From assembly GCA_016718605.1 (NCBI GenBank), contig JADKCY010000011.1:62001-126000 (forward strand): a DNA stretch of 64,000 bases, in the 5' to 3' direction. The position numbers and the translations under genes are program-made. This DNA is from Lysobacterales bacterium (lineage in GTDB: Bacteria; Pseudomonadota; Gammaproteobacteria; Xanthomonadales; Xanthomonadaceae). Each line of letters opens with the position of its first letter. Position 1 is the first letter of the stretch. Of the stretch, positions 61,304 through 64,000 are shown piece by piece. The notes below the pieces were generated by a model, which ran no database searches, was not told the DNA's origin, and saw only the letters and a list, made by a program, of their open reading frames with translations.

Positions 61304-61630
61304 TCAGACCGCGTTGCCGCCGCAGCTGCCTTCGCCTTCTTCCTTCTTGGCTTCGCCACCGCATTTGCCTTCGCCACAGGAGCCTTCCTTGCTCTTGTCG
61401 CCGCCGCAGGAACCTTCCGCGCTCTTGTCGTCCTCGGCTTTGGCGCCACCACACTTGCCCTCGCCACAGGAGCCTTCCTTGCTCTTGTCTTCTTCATCAC
61501 TCACCAACTGATATCCGCTGTCCATATCGGTGATCTGGAAAGCCTGCGCCATGGTGCTGGCACCGAGCGCGAGGCCACCAACCAGCATGGCGCCGATAGC
61601 CAGGTTCAACGGGGAGTTCGTGTTGCTCAT
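61304..61630 (-). CDS. Cys-rich secreted precursor peptide (BufA/HvfA-like RiPP metallophore)
   Basis: A 108-residue peptide. Residues 1-30 form a Sec signal peptide (LAIGAMLVGGLALGASTMAQA, cleavage expected after AQA). The mature part is acidic and holds six Cys in repeated motifs: EGSCGEGKCGG twice, plus two single EGSCGG. The unit DKSKEGSCGEGKCGG recurs with a 30-residue period; at DNA level 61355-61399 and 61445-61489 are near-identical. EGKCG is the modified motif of HvfA-type peptides. Expected to be exported to the periplasm and to bind copper after Cys modification by the DUF692 enzyme. AAGGAG lies before the start. Confidence 0.88.
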   Translation of the reverse strand: MSNTNSPLNLAIGAMLVGGLALGASTMAQAFQITDMDSGYQLVSDEEDKSKEGSCGEGKCGGAKAEDDKSAEGSCGGDKSKEGSCGEGKCGGEAKKEEGEGSCGGNAV

Positions 61631-61716
61631 TGCAGTGCTCCTTGTGATTGCGGCAGGGCCGCGGGGTGAAGTTCAATTCGTTTCCAAGACTTACGCCTTT
61701 GCCTGTGAGTGCGACG

Positions 61717-62247
61717 TCAGGGTCGCAAATACTCGCGGACCATCGAGCGCGCGCGGTGCAGGCGGGATTTGACCGCCGCGCGCTGCATGCCGAGACGTTC
61801 CGCCATTTCCTCGACGGTGAGCTCTTCGGCATCCCGCATAAGCAACACCTCCAGATAGTGCGCCGGCAATGACTGCAGAGCGGCTGTCAGGTCACGGCGT
61901 AACTCATTGGCGGATTGCAGCACAGGCTCGGGCATGGGCAGGTCCGGGGCATAGTCATAGAGGTTCATCCGCACGGCGCGTTTGAGGCGGTCACATTCGC
62001 GCTTGACGATCCGAAACAGCCAGCCGTTGAAAGCTTCCAGCACGCGCAGTGCGTTCAGATAGCGTGCGGTCAGGATTAGCGTCTCCTGCACCGCGTCCTC
62101 GACATCGTTGACGGCACAGTGACGTTCGGCATAACGAATGACCTGTGTTCGACTCCGCGCCAACAAGCAGTTAAGTGCGGCGGCGTCGCCTCCGCGTGCT
62201 GCGCAGAGCAGCGGCTGCAGGGATTGGCGTGTGGAATCCGTGGTCAT
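61717..62247 (-). CDS. ECF-type RNA polymerase sigma factor
   Basis: A 176-residue sigma-70-family factor with regions 2 and 4 only. Region 2 shows DVEDAVQETLILTARYLNAL and FNGWLFRIVKRECDRLKR; region 4 shows LPAHYLEVLLMRDAEELTVEEMAERLGM followed by KSRLHRARSMVREYL. It is first in the same-strand series leading to the Cys-rich precursor 86 bp downstream. Similar sigma factors control bufferin-type operons under metal stress. No anti-sigma gene is adjacent, so how it is held inactive is unknown. AGGAG precedes ATG 62247. Confidence 0.9.
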   Translation of the reverse strand: MTTDSTRQSLQPLLCAARGGDAAALNCLLARSRTQVIRYAERHCAVNDVEDAVQETLILTARYLNALRVLEAFNGWLFRIVKRECDRLKRAVRMNLYDYAPDLPMPEPVLQSANELRRDLTAALQSLPAHYLEVLLMRDAEELTVEEMAERLGMQRAAVKSRLHRARSMVREYLRP

Positions 62248-62391
62248 TGTGGTCTCCTGCTGTTCAACAAATACTGACGCATTGTGCCGCCGCTTCGGGC
62301 TGTTTCTGTCGCGTGCTGAGGTACATCACTCACATCAATCCCTTCAAGAGGATCGCCGAAGGCAAAAGGATTCGCCGCAGTGAAAAATTAT

Positions 62392-64000
62392 TTACTGCGG
62401 AACCAACATCAGCTGATGTGTGGCCTCGCCGGGCAAGAAAGGTGTGGGCTTGCCCGCCAGCCAGTCCGCATGGCCTGCGCCCCAGAATGGCGATAACGGA
62501 TGGCCGCTCTGACCACCCGGCATGTGGAACAGTCCATCAGATTCGTGTCCCGGTGACACCACCATGCGTTGACTGGCACCAAAACCCGGTCCAGAGACGC
62601 GTGGCATGTTGTTGTCGCCGTCTTGGGGCGTTGTAGGCATGCAAAGTGGTTGTGCAAGAAGCGAAGGCAGCGCCATCGCCAGCGGGTGACAGATTTGGGC
62701 GGCGTTCCTTTCGCCCCAGGTTCGACCATTCAGCGGACCAGGTATGTCGATCAGTTGGCTTTGAAGCTCGATCAGACTGGCATGCAGGAATTCGTTCCAC
62801 TGCGTGTAGTCAGCCGGTAGCAACTCTGGAATCTCGTTCTGAATGGCAGGCCAGAGTATGGCCTCGACCTGACTGAGCTTTGGAGCGCTGAATTGCTCGC
62901 CCATGGCCTCACTGACCGGTAGCAGGAGATGTGCGGTGAAGCGCTCCAGCACGCTGCTGCGCAGGCCGCGGGCCAAGCGATAGCTAACCGAGTCTGCTGC
63001 CGCCCGGCCATCCCAGTGCGCCTGCAGATCGCGCAGCGGCGCGAGCGCCGGATCCGTATCGAAACTTGCCAAGGTCTTGGCATAGAGCTCCCACCAGCGT
63101 TGCAGGAACAGAGCGCGATCATCCAGTTGGATCGCCAACAAATCGCTTTCGCTGACGTTGGACATCGCGAACAGAGCGTCGCGAATTTGGCGTTGGCGCG
63201 CGCCCAGGTCGTAGCCGCCATCACCGATCAAGGCCAAGGCTTCCGCATCCACCACGCGTGAGTTGGCCGTCCATAAACGATGGGTCATTGGGCGAATGAC
63301 GCTGGGCGCCGCTTCTGGAGCCATCCAGCCGTCCCAGTCGCAGCCCTGCGCTGGCACCAGAGGGCTCTTCGGGTCGCAATCACCGACCCGGCGCGGAATC
63401 CGCCCGATCAAGGTCCACGCGATTGCACCCTGACGATCACCCACCACGAGGTTCTGCGCGGGTACGCCGGCCGAATGGGCAACCTCGAGCGCCTTGTCAA
63501 TGTTGTCCGCTAGCAGCAACCGGCCAAGATCAAGGTTGAGCGAACCCGGCTGATGCGCGGTCCAGCGCAATGCCAAGCTGTTGTCGTCATCCAGATCGTG
63601 CAGGATCGGTCCCCAACGGGTTTCCCGGATGCTCAACAGTTCGCTGTTGCCACCATGCGCAGCGAGGTTTTCCTCGATTACTTCAACGGTTGCCTCGCCC
63701 TCGGCGGTGCGGTAACGGGTATGCGCCTTGTCCAGCCACTCGACAAGCACCCAGTCGGCCCAGTCGCCATAGCTGTTGGTAAAGCCCCACGCAATGTGTC
63801 CATTGCTGCCTACGACCAGCGTGGGAACGCCGGGCAGTGACACGCCGGTGGCATCGACCTGGCCGCCGGGTGCGTTAGGGTCCGGATAGATCAGCCGCGT
63901 GCGGAACCAGATATTCGGCGCACGCAGGCTAAGGTGCATGTCGTCCGCCACGATCGCACGACCATCGACGGTCAATTCGCCGGCGACGGCAAAGTTGTTG
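62392..64000 (-). CDS. Penicillin acylase-family hydrolase, C-terminal part (5' end outside window)
   Basis: At least 535 residues of the beta-subunit region of a penicillin/acyl-homoserine-lactone acylase family protein. The first codons in the window read NNFAVAG, directly after where the N-terminal nucleophile Ser of the beta chain should be, just beyond the edge. Further signatures are ADDMHLSLRAPNIWF, GVPTLVVGSNGHIAWGFTNS, and near the end GASQRMVVSPG with MPGGQSGHPLSPFW. These Ntn-hydrolases are usually periplasmic and process themselves. Substrate cannot be told: amide, beta-lactam or acyl-homoserine lactone. 144 bp separate it from the sigma-factor gene. Confidence 0.88.
   Translation of the reverse strand, partial: NNFAVAGELTVDGRAIVADDMHLSLRAPNIWFRTRLIYPDPNAPGGQVDATGVSLPGVPTLVVGSNGHIAWGFTNSYGDWADWVLVEWLDKAHTRYRTAEGEATVEVIEENLAAHGGNSELLSIRETRWGPILHDLDDDNSLALRWTAHQPGSLNLDLGRLLLADNIDKALEVAHSAGVPAQNLVVGDRQGAIAWTLIGRIPRRVGDCDPKSPLVPAQGCDWDGWMAPEAAPSVIRPMTHRLWTANSRVVDAEALALIGDGGYDLGARQRQIRDALFAMSNVSESDLLAIQLDDRALFLQRWWELYAKTLASFDTDPALAPLRDLQAHWDGRAAADSVSYRLARGLRSSVLERFTAHLLLPVSEAMGEQFSAPKLSQVEAILWPAIQNEIPELLPADYTQWNEFLHASLIELQSQLIDIPGPLNGRTWGERNAAQICHPLAMALPSLLAQPLCMPTTPQDGDNNMPRVSGPGFGASQRMVVSPGHESDGLFHMPGGQSGHPLSPFWGAGHADWLAGKPTPFLPGEATHQLMLVPQ

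Noticed and set aside
61150..61500. Lys/Arg/Ala-rich 116-codon minus-strand frame
   Set aside because: It overlaps the Cys-rich precursor in another frame; its repeats are a by-product of the precursor's DNA repeats, and the precursor has a signal peptide and ribosome site.

Overview
The window is GC-rich chromosomal DNA with a dense, operon-rich layout and many ATGA or TGATG stop/start overlaps. Gene content points to a gammaproteobacterium of the Xanthomonadales (Lysobacterales) type: a two-gene MetH preceded by an ArsR-methyltransferase regulator, a fused cysNC, the rpsF-rpsR-rplI-dnaB-alr block, ppsA/ppsR divergence, and a C-terminal NGFE-type tail on a repeat protein. The genus cannot be fixed from the sequence alone.

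Layout, left to right. 1-455: end of an RCC1-repeat protein with near-identical 150-bp repeats. 516-4987: an amidase with a tandem methylglyoxal-synthase-like protein on the minus strand, diverging from a YqiA-like hydrolase and rlmKL. 4972-9715: minus-strand methionine operon (regulator, homocysteine-binding MetH part, rest of MetH). 9840-13092: sulfate activation operon cysD-cysNC ending in a flavin reductase. 13300-18171: REC-HDOD regulator, PHB depolymerase, OsmC-YcaO fusion. 18281-22249: accessory stretch with an IS91-type remnant, TetR plus DUF418 pair and unassigned DNA, next to tRNA-Ala(CGC). 22408-28417: RNase D, a SUMF1-like lipoprotein, asnS with two small genes, an A-type Fe-S carrier. 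28634-33385: ribosomal proteins, replicative helicase, alanine racemase, ODP-like protein. 33460-37449: ppsA, ppsR, DUF1249. 37553-42283: TonB receptor and a Ser/Thr kinase. 42426-47036: xanthine dehydrogenase operon. 47066-47265: tRNA-Ala(GGC) and tRNA-Glu(TTC). 47308-57902: mostly housekeeping genes (flavoprotein, peroxiredoxin, rhomboid, USP, diguanylate cyclase, PAP2/glycosyltransferase pair, HerA-like ATPase, MltD-like transglycosylase, miaA).

The most interesting system is at 59560-62247 on the minus strand: an ECF-type sigma factor, a secreted Cys-rich peptide with repeated EGSCG/EGKCG motifs, a DUF692 (MNIO) enzyme and a DUF2063 partner. This is the architecture of bufferin/HvfA-type ribosomal metallophores, in which the MNIO enzyme modifies cysteines of the peptide. 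Here the DoxX partner is absent from the immediate locus, the EGSCG and EGKCG motifs alternate, and an extreme GC palindrome separates precursor from enzyme. A soluble chemotaxis transducer with a C-terminal Cache-type region lies just downstream and a penicillin-acylase-family hydrolase just upstream.

Sulfur and methyl metabolism (MetH, CysD/CysNC), purine oxidation (XdhABC), gluconeogenesis control (PpsA/PpsR) and reserve-polymer use (PhaZ) are the main metabolic themes. No CRISPR array, rRNA operon, complete prophage or intact insertion sequence was seen.
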